The notes: generated by a model from the sequence alone, not told the origin. Numbered from the stretch's first letter, positions 18,460 to 29,418 are shown. The stretch is DNA of 64,000 nt from Sugiyamaella lignohabitans (GCF_001640025.1 NC_031674.1:4526001-4590000), one strand, 5' to 3'. A program made the numbers and translations.

Positions 18460-21015
18460 TTAGTTGGTGCCTATGGACCTACGGGATAGGAGGTGAGGGG
18501 CTACTTCTTGGAGCCATTCGATTTGGATGGGACTGACCAGTCGGGCGTAGGGTTTTGTCGTGAAGACATATTCTATGTACATTATAGCCTCGACTTTGCG
18601 GCCAAACATTGATGAGGACGGGTGGATGGAGAGTGGTTGTGCTGTGAGGACCGTTTTGTATCTGCGGTCGGGAAGGCCAAGTGCCGAGTTGGAGATGAAT
18701 CCGTGAAGAAAGCATTTGATGATGGACTCGGCGCTGGTCGGGTACGATTCGTCGTCAATGGTAAGATTCATATATCGAGCAAGCTGCTGGCGCACAAGAG
18801 CGACATTTCTAATGGATCTAGGGTTGACACCTACCTGCTGGCACCACTCTTTCTGCTCTCGCCTATCGGTGAGCTCTCTGTACATATCGTACATCTCCTT
18901 GATCATAATCAGATCTCCATGCTCCTGACTCGACGTGAACAGCTCACGTCGTTTCTGATTAATCTCATCTCGTTTGTCTGGGTGTGGATTTATCATTAGA
19001 TCTTCGATAGAAAGACATGCCACTATATCTATAACAGCATTGAGAAGTGTAGGGTCAGAAGAGGCATGGATCAGAACTGCTGCCAGGTGGGGTGATACAG
19101 GCAATACTACCATCTTCTCGCCCAAAGCAGTGATTTTCCCTTGATCATTAAGTGCTTTGAGACCGTATAGTTTGACCAGCGAGGAGGTGATGGCCTTCTT
19201 ATCAGGAGACTCGACCCAGTCGAAGTTTATAACATCGTCAATACCAGCTCTCTTGAGCATTAGGATCGTGCTGGCAATGTCACACCTGAGAATTTCTGGC
19301 TCTGTTTGTGGTCGAAGATCCTGGGTGTATGTAGCTTCCGTGAATAACCGATAACATTTACCAGGGGCCTCACGACCAGCACGACCCATTCTTTGAGCAG
19401 CACTGGCCTGTGAAATGGGAGTTGTAAATAGAGTGTCGAGTCCTAGACTGGGTTTCCACACACGGACTTTACGTAATCCGGAGTCCACTACATAGCGAAC
19501 ACCCGGAATAGTCAGTGAAGTTTCAGCAATATTAGTTGCTAGAATGATTTTTCTTCTTCTAGCCGGTAATTTTTCAAATGCTTTTTGTTGTTGAGCTGGT
19601 GGTAAAGATGCATATAAAGGAACCGGAACGATAAGAGGTGCCTCTTTGGGTAAACTAGTGGCAATGGCCTGTAACCTATCAACAGATTTATCGATCTCGT
19701 CCTGGCCCGGCAGAAATGCTAAAATATCACCAGTAAGTTCAGACATATTGATTTGCACCACTGTTTGAACCACACCATCAACGATGTCATCAATTGGTTT
19801 CGACAAGTAATATCGTTGTACTGGGTACATCTTACCCTCTACGTAAAGAATCTCGGCGTTATTGAAGAATTTGCTAAACTTTTCAGCATCTAATGTGGCT
19901 GACATGACTATGAGCTTCAATGGCCGTTTAGACCCTCTTCGTTTATCTAGTAATCGTTTTAATAAGCCCATCAATAAATCGGTTAGCACTGTTCTTTCGT
20001 GAGCTTCATCGAGGATGATAGTAGAATATCGCTTTAAGTCCGAATCCAACATCAATTCTCGTAACAGCATACCATCGGTCAGGTACTTGATATGAGTAGC
20101 AGGGCCCGATTTATTCTGAAACCGGACTGTATAACCGACTTTTTCGCCCAAAGGAACACCCATTTCTTGACTGACACGGGTGGCTAGGTTGATGGCTGCG
20201 ACACGACGAGGCTGGGTAATGGCAATCCGTTCTGGAGACTCCTTGCTTCCAATATATTCATATATCAACTGGGGAATTTGTGTTGATTTACCACTACCAG
20301 TTTCAGCCAGCAAGACTGTGACTTCATTGGCTGACAGATGGTCGATAATTTGGGTTCGAGCCTGGTAGACAGGTAACCCTCTTCTATCTTTCAGTAGTTG
20401 TAGTTTAGTTGATTTCAGAGCAGCTGGTGAATAATTGCCTGGGGTCTTACTCATATCACGACTGTCATCTTCTTCTTCCGAATCGTCATAATATACTACT
20501 CGACCATTTGGCTTACTTGCTAACTTGCGATGTTGGCCGCCATTTTGTATATCCTTTCTATTACCATTACCATTTTCTTTGCTCTTGCCATTCGCATGAC
20601 CATTACCATTAGTAAAAGACCCCTCTACAAGAATCTTAGTCTCTTTGCCATTTAATTCTTGGCTTGACTCTTCTCCGTCTTCATCTTCATCTTCGTCCAT
20701 GCCACTGCTGGTGTGAAATTTGCTATCTTCGCTCAAGTTACCATTTTGATATCCTTTGAGACGTTCCAGACTCACAGGCCCCAATACAGGACCACTGCTT
20801 TCAACCCCGCTAGACTCGTCCTCTATTTCAAGACCAGCACGAGAGTTTTTCACCAGTTTTCCAAATGACTGCCTGCTTTTCAGGTTGCCAAGTTTGTTTT
20901 TAGACTGGTTGCGTCCGTAGGTTCTGGTTTCTGGCAAAACAGAACTGGCATGTTTGTTGGCGACAACCGGTCCATCACCATCGTCGCCAAACTTCATATG
21001 CTTTCGTGGCCCCAT
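18460..21015 (-). CDS. DHR2: DEAH-box RNA helicase, ribosome biogenesis (Dhr2-like)
   Basis: 851-aa nucleolar ATP-dependent RNA helicase, closest in layout to yeast Dhr2 (735 aa), which acts in 18S rRNA processing. The acidic and basic N-terminal extension (residues 1-200) is low-complexity. Helicase motifs follow: I 'AETGSGKST' (about 237-245), Ia 'TQPRRVAA', II 'DEAH' (336-339), III 'MSATLDAEKF', IV 'LAFLPGQDEI', V 'TNIAETSLTIPGVRYVVDSG' and VI 'QRMGRAGR'. The winged-helix/ratchet region and OB fold come next ('MFGRKVEAIMYIEYVFTTKPYARLVSPIQIEWL'-type end, here read in pieces). The frame stays open to 21063, but the first ATG is at 21013-21015, so I use that start. A TCACGTGA site lies about 93 bp upstream. 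The Dhr2 rather than Prp22/Prp43 assignment rests on overall layout and is inferred. Confidence 0.9.
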   Translation of the reverse strand: MGPRKHMKFGDDGDGPVVANKHASSVLPETRTYGRNQSKNKLGNLKSRQSFGKLVKNSRAGLEIEDESSGVESSGPVLGPVSLERLKGYQNGNLSEDSKFHTSSGMDEDEDEDGEESSQELNGKETKILVEGSFTNGNGHANGKSKENGNGNRKDIQNGGQHRKLASKPNGRVVYYDDSEEEDDSRDMSKTPGNYSPAALKSTKLQLLKDRRGLPVYQARTQIIDHLSANEVTVLLAETGSGKSTQIPQLIYEYIGSKESPERIAITQPRRVAAINLATRVSQEMGVPLGEKVGYTVRFQNKSGPATHIKYLTDGMLLRELMLDSDLKRYSTIILDEAHERTVLTDLLMGLLKRLLDKRRGSKRPLKLIVMSATLDAEKFSKFFNNAEILYVEGKMYPVQRYYLSKPIDDIVDGVVQTVVQINMSELTGDILAFLPGQDEIDKSVDRLQAIATSLPKEAPLIVPVPLYASLPPAQQQKAFEKLPARRRKIILATNIAETSLTIPGVRYVVDSGLRKVRVWKPSLGLDTLFTTPISQASAAQRMGRAGREAPGKCYRLFTEATYTQDLRPQTEPEILRCDIASTILMLKRAGIDDVINFDWVESPDKKAITSSLVKLYGLKALNDQGKITALGEKMVVLPVSPHLAAVLIHASSDPTLLNAVIDIVACLSIEDLMINPHPDKRDEINQKRRELFTSSQEHGDLIMIKEMYDMYRELTDRREQKEWCQQVGVNPRSIRNVALVRQQLARYMNLTIDDESYPTSAESIIKCFLHGFISNSALGLPDRRYKTVLTAQPLSIHPSSSMFGRKVEAIMYIEYVFTTKPYARLVSPIQIEWLQEVAPHLLSRRSIGTN

Positions 21016-21107
21016 GTCCAAATAATACCGAGCAGTGTATACTCTTGCACTCGACGATCCCAAATTTTTTAGGACCCTTACTCCAGATCATATGCATCAT
21101 ATCCGAA

Positions 21108-21115
21108 TCACGTGA
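21108..21115. promoter_or_regulatory. Palindromic E-box (TCACGTGA) upstream of DHR2
   Basis: Perfect TCACGTGA about 93 bp from the DHR2 ATG. This is the consensus of Cbf1-type bHLH factors, which in several yeasts act on ribosome-related promoters. A second CACGTG core occurs about 200 bp further out. Regulation is inferred from motif and position. Confidence 0.45.
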
Positions 21116-21402
21116 TGCAGACTTCTACCGCGAGAAAATATCGAATAGAACTCAACCATAGAAGGAAAAGAAGTTGGATATTGGCTCTATAAGTACAGCT
21201 TCACATTTAGCCAGTATATCGAATTTTTTTTTTTTCAACATAATATTTAATTGGAAATCGCTTAATATACCTTATGTATATATTATATAATGTGAATAAT
21301 TCACGGACCCGCACGTGACTGTAACAAAAAACTCAGTCTTCGGTGCCCGTTTGACGTTAATATGCCATTCACCTTAAAAAGTAGCTGACGACATCCCCCC
21401 CG

Positions 21403-21466
21403 GTTGACTCGAGCGAAGTGAGACGAGCTACGGGGTCTGGGACAGAGCCCAGCCGCCGGAGGCAGA
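21403..21466 (-). repeat. GC-rich hairpin repeat, solo right arm
   Basis: GACTCGAGCGAAGTGAGACG, GGGGTCTGGGACAGAG, CCCAGCCGCCGGAGGCAG. Only the right (CTCGAG-containing) arm is present, located in a divergent promoter region. Confidence 0.8.
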
Positions 21467-22418
21467 GAGTCAGGCCCTGTAGCCATGTTCAATGCCGTGC
21501 GCCGTTTGACTATGCGTTATCTGGTAGACGGCCCACTGCGTCTGCTGATAAGGCAAAGAGCGTCAAAAGTGTAAAAACCAGACCGCAGCTTTGGTTGGGG
21601 GGTTTTTAAATATAAGGAGGGGTCCATGAGGCTTTTGAGACACAGATCCAAGTGATTCTAATTTAAGGAATCGCAATTTTGCGGACTAGTGAATTTATGG
21701 GAATTCGGGGATTACTTCTGTACTGATTCTACCCCACACCAACCCAATACCATATAAGACTTAGTGGTGGGTGAATATAGATTACCCGTTTAGCCAGAAA
21801 CAGTAAGTATTACCCAGAAATACTTAGAGGTAGTTTCAGATATCTAAACTAGACCAGTCGCCATCTTTCAGAACAAGAGTCACTAGTTTTCACTTTGGAA
21901 ATAAGCCATTGGAAGGGCTATCAAAGTTATAATTTGATTTCTGTTGAAAAAAAAGTTTTTGAAAATACAGTGGTTTTGTAAGTCGAGACCAACGAAGATG
22001 GTGGAGTGAGTATCGAGCGCGCTGATGGTGCAGCAGTGGGGTGAGGTGGGGGGATTCATTAAAAAAGCGCGGCGCTATGCCCAGCAGTACGAATGGCGGT
22101 CACAGTATTCGTGATCAGACGCTGCAGCAGTTTGAACTTGTAAACAAACAGAAGCAGCCAACCCAACAGCGACCTGTCATTTAAAATTTCCAGACGCGAC
22201 GGTCCAAGGGTGATAAGAAACAGACTGGTTCTAACAAGTTTCAAAGAATTCAAACAGGAATAACCCGACTTAATAGAAGTTTTAGTAGCGATCAAACTGA
22301 TCAGTTCGACAGATCGAACCTAGAGTCAAAAGTTTTATAGCAGAGCCAGGCTGCTCTGGTTCGAATGTATTGTGTGTCACTAGTGAATCAAGCCTAATCG
22401 ACCAGCATCCCATTTCAA

Positions 22419-24350
22419 ATGGCTATTCGGTTCAAGGCAGCGACCTCGCTGTCAGTAATCCTTTTTGTGGCATTTGCTCTCGAGCTCTTAGCTGTGCTAT
22501 CAGTACCCCTGACATCTAAAATCACACTTTCGACGTTTGAAAATTATCGTTTTGGAGTTTTTGGATATTGTAATACTGATACGAATACCTGTACGAAGGC
22601 CAGTATTGGTTATAATATTTCAGAAAGTGATAACAAATTTAGACTTCCTTCAAGTGCAAGACGAAGTCTGTCCAATTTGTTGATTGTTCATGTGGTAGCA
22701 GCGGGTCTCACGTTTATCCTTTTTATCTGTGCTTTACTCGCACATGTTCATGGTCCAGGGTCTTCGCAAAGATACTTGCTATGCATGTTAATTCTGTCTT
22801 TGCCATCATTTTTGATTTCTTTATTGGCCTTTTTGGTTGATATTCTTCTTTTTGTGTCTCATATGGACTGGGGAGGATGGATCATGCTTGCTGCTACTGT
22901 ATTGACAGCTCTCTCAGGTATTATACTGTGTCTTATGAGACGTACTCTTTCCTCGCAAAAGGCTATGAAACGCCGAGCTAATGCCAATGCAAATGCCGAA
23001 TTACAAGATTTCTCGTTCTCGCCCACCAAGTTCCAGGATGAATCGTTTCCTGCTGTCTCTTCTCGTCCATATTCCGAAATCAAATTCCAACCTACAACTA
23101 TTTCCAGCGAGGATAATGTACCTCTTAATCGAACTGAAACTGATAGGGCTGGCGACTACTCTTTCAACTCTGTTGCTAATGATTCGTCGTCCTATGTCCA
23201 TGACAGAACCCCATCGCCATCTCGTGAGTATAGACACGGTACGGGCTTTCCTTATCGCAGTGGCTATACACAAGCTGGTGATGGGTTGTCCAACCAATTG
23301 GAGTTTATTTCTCCTCAAGCTGTGTCAAACACGCCGAGCAGATACAATCGTCCCCAAATGGACACATCATCTTCCACGCCTACTCGGCCACCTGTTGCTC
23401 ACCCACAGGTTATTCCTGCTGGTACCTATATGCCAGGAGTCGAGGATACATCTGATTCAAACTATCCTCCTAATGTTGTACCTCTACCAAGAATCAGGGA
23501 AGTGCAACAACAACAGCCACAAATTCACCAAAGGGATGCGCAGGCTGGTGATAATGGCACATACTTTCAACAAGTGCAACCACAAGCTGTATACAGAGAG
23601 TACCCTCAAGGTACACCTAATGAGGGGTCTCTTGCTCCAACACAGCATACTCCTGTGAACGAGGGAGGTACCGTGTATAACAGTGGCAGCATACGACCAA
23701 TGAACCGACGGCCCAGTGGCCCTAGAATGCCACCTGCTGCTACATCTAACGAACTAATCCCCGATGTTCCTCAGTTACGTCCTGAAAATGCTGAATACAT
23801 ACCACCCCGACAAGCGTGGAAACAGAAGCAAGAAGATGTGCAACAGCAACAGGCCCAGCAACATGTCCAACATGATTATTACCAACCACAAGTGCAGTCA
23901 GAGTTGGAACCTGAATTGTCACGACCAACTCAGTCGCCACCACACACGCAGCGCAGAAGACCTAGCGACAATTATCGACAATTCTACACTGAAGATGAAC
24001 AAAACGAGGTGTATGGAGGTCAAGACGAGCGAACACCTCTACAGCCACCAGGTGCTAATGAACAAGCTGCATACAGAGAACCCGGTTCACCAGCTGCTTC
24101 TGACACCTCTTCTCACTATACGAGTATCAGCCAGCGACCCATTAACCCACAATTCTACCAGCCACAGCGTGGACCCGACCGTTCAGAGCTTGTACTGGAA
24201 AACAACCCAGACTTCAACCTAGGTCTACCGACAACCAGTAGGAAGAAGAATAATGGTGGACCTCGAGGCCCACGGGGACCTGCAGGCAGGTCCAACAGAC
24301 TCCCCGCTGCTTCCAGCAGCAATGAGGGACCTTACGGATTTTCACGATAG
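22419..24350 (+). CDS. RIM9: pH-response regulator RIM9/PalI
   Basis: 643-aa plasma-membrane protein of the Sur7/PalI group, an assistant of the Rim21/PalH sensor in the alkaline-pH Rim101/PacC pathway. Four membrane spans are visible: about residues 9-30, 85-109, 118-146 and 151-172. The first extracellular loop has the family pattern 'FGVFGYC' with a second cysteine (Cys51, Cys58). The remaining 470 residues form a cytosolic tail rich in Gln, Pro, Ser and Asn with 'PPRQAW', 'RRPSDNYRQFY' and 'ISQRPINPQFYQP' segments. A long tail is typical of PalI of filamentous and basal yeasts, unlike the short S. cerevisiae Rim9. The ATG at 22419 opens the first membrane helix. It is convergent with the OPT gene with a 110-bp gap. 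Confidence 0.92.
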   Translation: MAIRFKAATSLSVILFVAFALELLAVLSVPLTSKITLSTFENYRFGVFGYCNTDTNTCTKASIGYNISESDNKFRLPSSARRSLSNLLIVHVVAAGLTFILFICALLAHVHGPGSSQRYLLCMLILSLPSFLISLLAFLVDILLFVSHMDWGGWIMLAATVLTALSGIILCLMRRTLSSQKAMKRRANANANAELQDFSFSPTKFQDESFPAVSSRPYSEIKFQPTTISSEDNVPLNRTETDRAGDYSFNSVANDSSSYVHDRTPSPSREYRHGTGFPYRSGYTQAGDGLSNQLEFISPQAVSNTPSRYNRPQMDTSSSTPTRPPVAHPQVIPAGTYMPGVEDTSDSNYPPNVVPLPRIREVQQQQPQIHQRDAQAGDNGTYFQQVQPQAVYREYPQGTPNEGSLAPTQHTPVNEGGTVYNSGSIRPMNRRPSGPRMPPAATSNELIPDVPQLRPENAEYIPPRQAWKQKQEDVQQQQAQQHVQHDYYQPQVQSELEPELSRPTQSPPHTQRRRPSDNYRQFYTEDEQNEVYGGQDERTPLQPPGANEQAAYREPGSPAASDTSSHYTSISQRPINPQFYQPQRGPDRSELVLENNPDFNLGLPTTSRKKNNGGPRGPRGPAGRSNRLPAASSSNEGPYGFSR

Positions 24351-24460
24351 TTTCAAGCTATTTATATGTAACAGTAGAATTCTAATTTCATTATTGCGAA
24401 GTTAATTGCTCCATTTTTTTTTTCTTGGAGCCATGATGTACAGAAAGCTCATATAAATAA

Positions 24461-27184
24461 TTACCAAGTGCTTGGCCCAAATGCTTCACCGGGACCCAGC
24501 TGTTTAAGAGGCATGGCAAGAGCATCAGCATTGTTAAAAGCACCACCAGTACTTCCCCACCAGTTGGGGGGATGGACTCGCGGCGATAACATGACAAGGA
24601 ATATTAGTAAAGATCCCAAAGCCAGGCCGAGGTCGAGGCCTGCTGACAAGGTGTAGTTATATTTTGCCCACCAGTTGAACCAATTACGTTTGATCCAGTA
24701 GCCAAAAATATAGCCAACCACACAGTACGTTGCATAGTTATAGGGGGTAGCAGGGGGGATATACCCCACTCCATTGAAGAATACTGGCCAGTGAACATAT
24801 CTGAAAGATGATTTCGGCCACCTTTTGAGAATAAGCCAGCTTATAATCGGTAGAGCAGCGCCTAAAATGAAAAAATACAAAGTGCTATGATAAAGTGATC
24901 CACTGTCAAATTGACGACGAGGTCCAATTACACCCCAGATTACTGATGCATTAAAAAATACAGTAGCCTGAGGACAAGAAAAGTTATCCGGCTGGTCAGC
25001 ACTACAAATATTTTTAATTGAAGCTTGGCACCAGTTCATTATTACCAATTGAACCATACATCCCCATATAGTAGCCACCAACTGGGCAGTGAATAGTAGT
25101 CTAGGGGCAATTTTTAAATAGTGCCCGAGTTTCATGTCTTGTAAGAAACTTACAGCCTGAGCATTGGTGATATATCCATAGGTTTTGAACATCATCATTG
25201 CAATGGGTCTTCCTGGTACAAGATAACCAACGATGAATTCAGTCATAACATTAAGACCCACTTGGATATTAGTTAAGGCATAAATGAACGCAACTGGAAT
25301 AAGCAGTCCAAGGGCAATGAAAAGAGCAACAACTAGAGCCCATACTGGCAAACCGGTATCCCAAGCACGAACACTAACAACAGCAAGAACGAAAAACAGC
25401 ACAAAACAAACAGCAAACCACCAATCAGGAACTTCTTTATATCGCTTCATTAAGCGCATATGAATATCGTCAGGTTCGTTTCGTGAGTTTCTCCAATAGT
25501 ACATAATATCTTCTCTGTCAAATAAAAGCATATGAGTGATTGTAGATGATATCGACGCAAACGACATGCCATATGAGATTATATATGTGGTTGACAGGAA
25601 GATTGGTGAATAGTTGTTATAACCTTGCAGATCAAAAATTTTCGTCTCAGGAGTAAGAATTCTTGACACATTATACAGCCCTTGGAATCGATCATAGGTA
25701 TTAATACTTGACATGGGTAGGTAATGTCCGAACCAGATATTGGAATATTGTATGATGGGTACCACTATCCAGAATATCAACAAAATCGAGGCAATGATAT
25801 TACCAATAGCAAAAAATGGTGGAATCAGAGGCGATCCAATGTACCCAGCTATCTGGTTCCAGTCAAAAGTTATTGGCAGCATGCCCAACCCCTGCTGTAC
25901 ACCAAACAATTGGTTGATTACAACATTCTGAGGAGTGATCCAAGAAGCAATGGAGAAATCAGATACAAATGGAGCCAGAAATCCTGGGAACCAAGTCCAC
26001 AGCATAGAGCAAAACATTACAGTGAGAAAGAATCTCAACCGAGATATCCGCCATCCATTCGCAATATGGTTGACTTTTAAATGAATATTGGTCAGAAACG
26101 TTGTAGCCACGAGGTTCGATGGCCAAATCATAGATGCAGGATAAACCAAAACCCTCCTCACAAGCCCTGCGATCGAGTATCCTATAGTCTGGGACGCGAT
26201 AATAGCCACGATTTGGAATCCCCACCCAAAATCCATGCCATAAAAGTGTCGCATGGTGATAATTACGTCAGTGAGATATGCAGCTCCACTTCCAAATGAG
26301 ACATTAGCCATGATTGTTATCAACGCATGTTCCTTAATATTGAACGGACTGGGGTTAAGTTGGAGTCCAAACACCGTCACATTCGGCACTATGTGGTCCC
26401 ATAGCCGTCCTAACGGCCAAGCTGTGATAGCAGACACAAATGTGGAGATCTGAAACACCGGTGAATGCAACGAAAACAATACGTTTAATCCACAACCGAG
26501 AGTTGTCATGAGCAGACCGATGGTCCACATTCGCACCGTATTATGGGGAATTGTGGGATCATCTACATTTGGCACCGATGCACGTACCTCGGGATATGGA
26601 GAATCGTCCTGCGGTGTAAGCTCGATATATCCTTCCTCTTCAGCATCGTCAAATAATGGATGTCGACGATGGTGCGTATTGGAGCTCATCCCATCGTCTG
26701 CATCTATATCAATAGTTTCAGTCCCATCGGCATCAGCCAGGTCAGTCATCTCAAATTCCATCTTATTATCATCATCTGGACTATTTCGGCCTTTAAACTT
26801 GCTGTTTATAAAGCCCTTTTTCAGTTTCTTTTTAAATTTTGCATATGCATTTTTCCTGTTGCTGAGAGTGCTGCTGTCAGGCAGCTCATCTACTTCCTCA
26901 ACACTCTCTATTTCGACCGTCCGAGGAGGCACTTTTCTCATGCTATAATCTTGTGCTCCCTCAGTTCCGCTATTCGTTACCACAGAATCCTGTACAAGAC
27001 GGTTTACATCTTCTCCACTGGACCTTAACTTCGAATCGCCTGCTCGTACTTGTCTGGCCCCATTTGCAATGCCATCATTTGTGAGACTAGTTCTTTGGCC
27101 TTTTACAGGGTCCATTAGACCACTGGACCCAGCATCTGTATCGTCCTGATCCTCCTCAGACGGGGTTTCAAAATGAACGGCCAT
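24461..27184 (-). CDS. Oligopeptide transporter, OPT family
   Basis: 907-aa proton-coupled transporter of small peptides (OPT family, PF03169; yeast Opt1/Opt2, S. pombe Isp4 relatives). The hydrophilic N-terminus of about 210 residues is acidic and Ser-rich. Around 14-16 membrane spans follow, with family segments 'SPVFQISTFVSAITAWPLG', 'NPSPFNIKEHALITIMANVS', 'QTIGYSIAGLVRRVLVYPA', 'MIWPSNLVATTFL', 'NIWFGHYLPMSS' and 'GYLVPGRPIAMMMFKTYGY', and the C-terminal 'HPPNWWGSTGG'. The frame extends upstream without an ATG; the first ATG is at 27182-27184 ('MAVHFETPSEED'). Substrate (peptide, glutathione or siderophore) cannot be told from sequence. An unseen short 5' exon is possible because the frame continues upstream, but nothing demands it. 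Confidence 0.92.
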   Translation of the reverse strand: MAVHFETPSEEDQDDTDAGSSGLMDPVKGQRTSLTNDGIANGARQVRAGDSKLRSSGEDVNRLVQDSVVTNSGTEGAQDYSMRKVPPRTVEIESVEEVDELPDSSTLSNRKNAYAKFKKKLKKGFINSKFKGRNSPDDDNKMEFEMTDLADADGTETIDIDADDGMSSNTHHRRHPLFDDAEEEGYIELTPQDDSPYPEVRASVPNVDDPTIPHNTVRMWTIGLLMTTLGCGLNVLFSLHSPVFQISTFVSAITAWPLGRLWDHIVPNVTVFGLQLNPSPFNIKEHALITIMANVSFGSGAAYLTDVIITMRHFYGMDFGWGFQIVAIIASQTIGYSIAGLVRRVLVYPASMIWPSNLVATTFLTNIHLKVNHIANGWRISRLRFFLTVMFCSMLWTWFPGFLAPFVSDFSIASWITPQNVVINQLFGVQQGLGMLPITFDWNQIAGYIGSPLIPPFFAIGNIIASILLIFWIVVPIIQYSNIWFGHYLPMSSINTYDRFQGLYNVSRILTPETKIFDLQGYNNYSPIFLSTTYIISYGMSFASISSTITHMLLFDREDIMYYWRNSRNEPDDIHMRLMKRYKEVPDWWFAVCFVLFFVLAVVSVRAWDTGLPVWALVVALFIALGLLIPVAFIYALTNIQVGLNVMTEFIVGYLVPGRPIAMMMFKTYGYITNAQAVSFLQDMKLGHYLKIAPRLLFTAQLVATIWGCMVQLVIMNWCQASIKNICSADQPDNFSCPQATVFFNASVIWGVIGPRRQFDSGSLYHSTLYFFILGAALPIISWLILKRWPKSSFRYVHWPVFFNGVGYIPPATPYNYATYCVVGYIFGYWIKRNWFNWWAKYNYTLSAGLDLGLALGSLLIFLVMLSPRVHPPNWWGSTGGAFNNADALAMPLKQLGPGEAFGPSTW

Positions 27185-27726
27185 ATCTCCTCTGGTATAT
27201 TCCAACGAACCTGCAAAACTATACGCAAAAAAGAACAGACTCAAAATAAATAGTTACAATTACTAATACAAAATCCAGTGACTATAGTTACCATATTCAC
27301 ACGCTTTGTTTCCTTAGTGTCATGCTTGTCAAGAAAAAAAGGCGGCTGTATCCTCACCAGTACCGGTTCTTATCTTCGTATAGTAGCACCACGATCTCGT
27401 CAAAATCTTATCTAACAGGCTCTGTGTGATCTAACCGTTATCTTGCGTCACTAAAGGGTGCGGCACACCCCGCCGCGACCTGTCAGTCTGCAGACCCCGC
27501 CGGTAACCGATGAATACAGCCAACCCCGCTAGCACTTAGACTCAGTCAGCACAGCTGCCTGGAAGGCCAAAACCACCTAAGATTCCAAACCACGGCTGTC
27601 TACCCCGATCGATCAATTCTCCATACGTTTTCAACTCCGCGCTCTGATCAGCACCTGCTCTGCTCACCCATTGAGAGTAACTGTCATCCAAAATAGCCGT
27701 TGGTCGAGTCTGAGGGTGTTCGGATA

Positions 27727-27792
27727 TGCCTCCGGCGGCTGGGGCTACGCCCCAGACCCCATTGCTCCTCTCGCTGCGCTCGAGTCGTTCCG
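27727..27792 (+). repeat. GC-rich hairpin repeat, solo right arm in inverted orientation
   Basis: GCCTCCGGCGGCTGGGG, CTACGCCCCAGACCCC, ATTGCTCCTCTCGCTGCG, CTCGAGTCGTTC. This is the reverse complement of the right-arm type found at 38453 and 42935. The hairpin loop is changed to CTA but the stem is intact. Confidence 0.85.
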
Positions 27793-28246
27793 TCTTCGAC
27801 CCCCACTGGCTATTTTTTACCGGAAAAAGAGGTACTCGGTGATGCAATGCGGGTGGAAGTTTAATGGTGGTATTTTTACACCTGCTGGGTCGCGTATTGT
27901 CTTAAGTTTGAAAAGCTAAACTAAAATCTCTGCTCGATGGGCTGCAAGAAGAGTTGGTCAAACTCTATTTTACTGGTGGTACTTGCAGGCTATCGATCTG
28001 TATCTGTGTACTGGATCAACTTGGCGGGAATGAACGATGGGGGTCTCTGTTGATCATGTTCACATGATTTGTATCTTGTTTATTCTCAACAACGACTAAT
28101 ACCCCGCTCAATGGACTAAAGCCGAAGTTGAGGTATAATCCCAGTACCAGCGGGTAATTGAAACATCTTGTAGACTCAATAGCGACAGATGAATATGTCA
28201 TTATATCGGAACAGTCTTTGAAGAGACAAGGAAAATATACAGCAGG

Positions 28247-28266
28247 TAGCTAGCTAGCTAGCTAGC
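28247..28266. repeat. (TAGC)5 microsatellite
   Basis: Five perfect tandem TAGC units; self-complementary, so it is also a palindrome. Confidence 0.8.
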
Positions 28267-29216
28267 CATATAGTTACCATTTTACAGCTGATCTCCTAGT
28301 CTCTTTGGTTCAATATTCTCCTATTGAAACATTGAATATAAACATTGTACTACTACAGTGGCCTGTTTACTGCTAATTAGACCGACTTCTTGTCTGCATG
28401 GGCTAGGTACAAAGTCAGCTGTCACGGTAGTTTTTGTCAGTCTTATGCCAGCTCTGTCACCGTTAGAATGCGGCAGTGTTAGAATTGAATCTATATGGAG
28501 AAGTCAGTTGTCTAACGACCTTCAGCTTGGCAGTTCCTGTTTGGCAACTTGATCTACCCCTCTCTCGTAGATCAGGGGTGAGTTGAGTGAGCTAATTGTC
28601 GAGTCTCAGGTGTTAAAATGGACCCACCGATTTATAGCAGCAGGATCAATGAGCTTGAAATAGCTTAATAATCTATATCATCATCATCGATCGAGCCAGT
28701 TCTGGATATTGCCGCGTTGATTAGTTCACATTTTTCAAGCATCATCTTTTTTTTCAAAGGAGATGAGCATCCGGATAATAGAGATTTCAGGTGTCAATTG
28801 GCGGTTAAAATATAAACAACGGCCAGCGGTTTGATGCATAAGCAGTTTTCTGGGGAGAAAAATGCGCTTCTGTAGGTGATGCCCAGCATCTCTCGCGGAC
28901 AATACCTTTTCGGAGCCAAAGCTAATTTTTCCCGACTTAATTATTGTTTCGGGAAATATACGTTCTGCTGGGGATTGTTTTGATGGGATAATCCATGCAG
29001 AATCCATGCAACCTTGGAAATGCCCTTTTTAATCTAGTATAACGTATGACGATCGACTAACAATAGTAGCAACAAAATATCCCAAACAGGAAGCAAAAGA
29101 TCCAAGTCTACAATCGATATGCAGTGCTCATTTCGAGACGGGCATCTTCTTCTTCACAGCTTTCAGGGGGATTCATGTCCGTCAAAAAAGCCGACAATTG
29201 CCACACCCCCCAAAAC

Positions 29217-29270
29217 GGCTTGCGAAGCGAGCACAACCAGGTCTGGGCGGAGCCCAGCCGCCGGAGGCAC
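29217..29270 (-). repeat. GC-rich hairpin repeat, short right-arm copy
   Basis: CTTGCGAAGCGAGCACAACC, AGGTCTGGGCGGAGCCCAG, CCGCCGGAGGCA. The CTCGAG part is lost and the GGGCGGAGCCC hairpin is shortened by one pair. It lies about 150 bp past the ATO stop codon. Confidence 0.75.
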
Positions 29271-29418
29271 GTCCAACCAACCAAAAAAAAGCATAATACA
29301 GCACAAAGTTAAATAGTTAAATTAAATTAAAAGGATATTAAGAGTGTCATACAGCGCTAGCAACTAAAAAGCAAATAAATGAATACAAAAGCAAAAATCA
29401 AACAAATACTTTTTCAAT

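Larger units (their letters stand above)
21016..22418. other. Divergent promoter region between DHR2 and RIM9
   Basis: 1.4 kb with E-box sites near DHR2 (21108-21115, and GCACGTGAC near 21311), a T-run near 21225-21237, a solo hairpin repeat (21403-21466) and G-rich stretches near 22030. No RNA gene is seen. Confidence 0.55.
27185..29418. other. Intergenic region between the OPT and ATO genes
   Basis: 2.2 kb with two hairpin repeats (27727-27792, 29217-29270), a (TAGC)5 run (28247-28266) and a pair of overlapping inverted repeats at 28551-28579. Short open frames (for example minus strand 28735-29007) have no recognisable features. No RNA gene is identified. Confidence 0.55.

Noticed and set aside
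22319..22356. GGTTCGAAT resembling a tRNA B-box near 22345
   Set aside because: No A-box, acceptor stem or anticodon arm can be built upstream or downstream on either strand.
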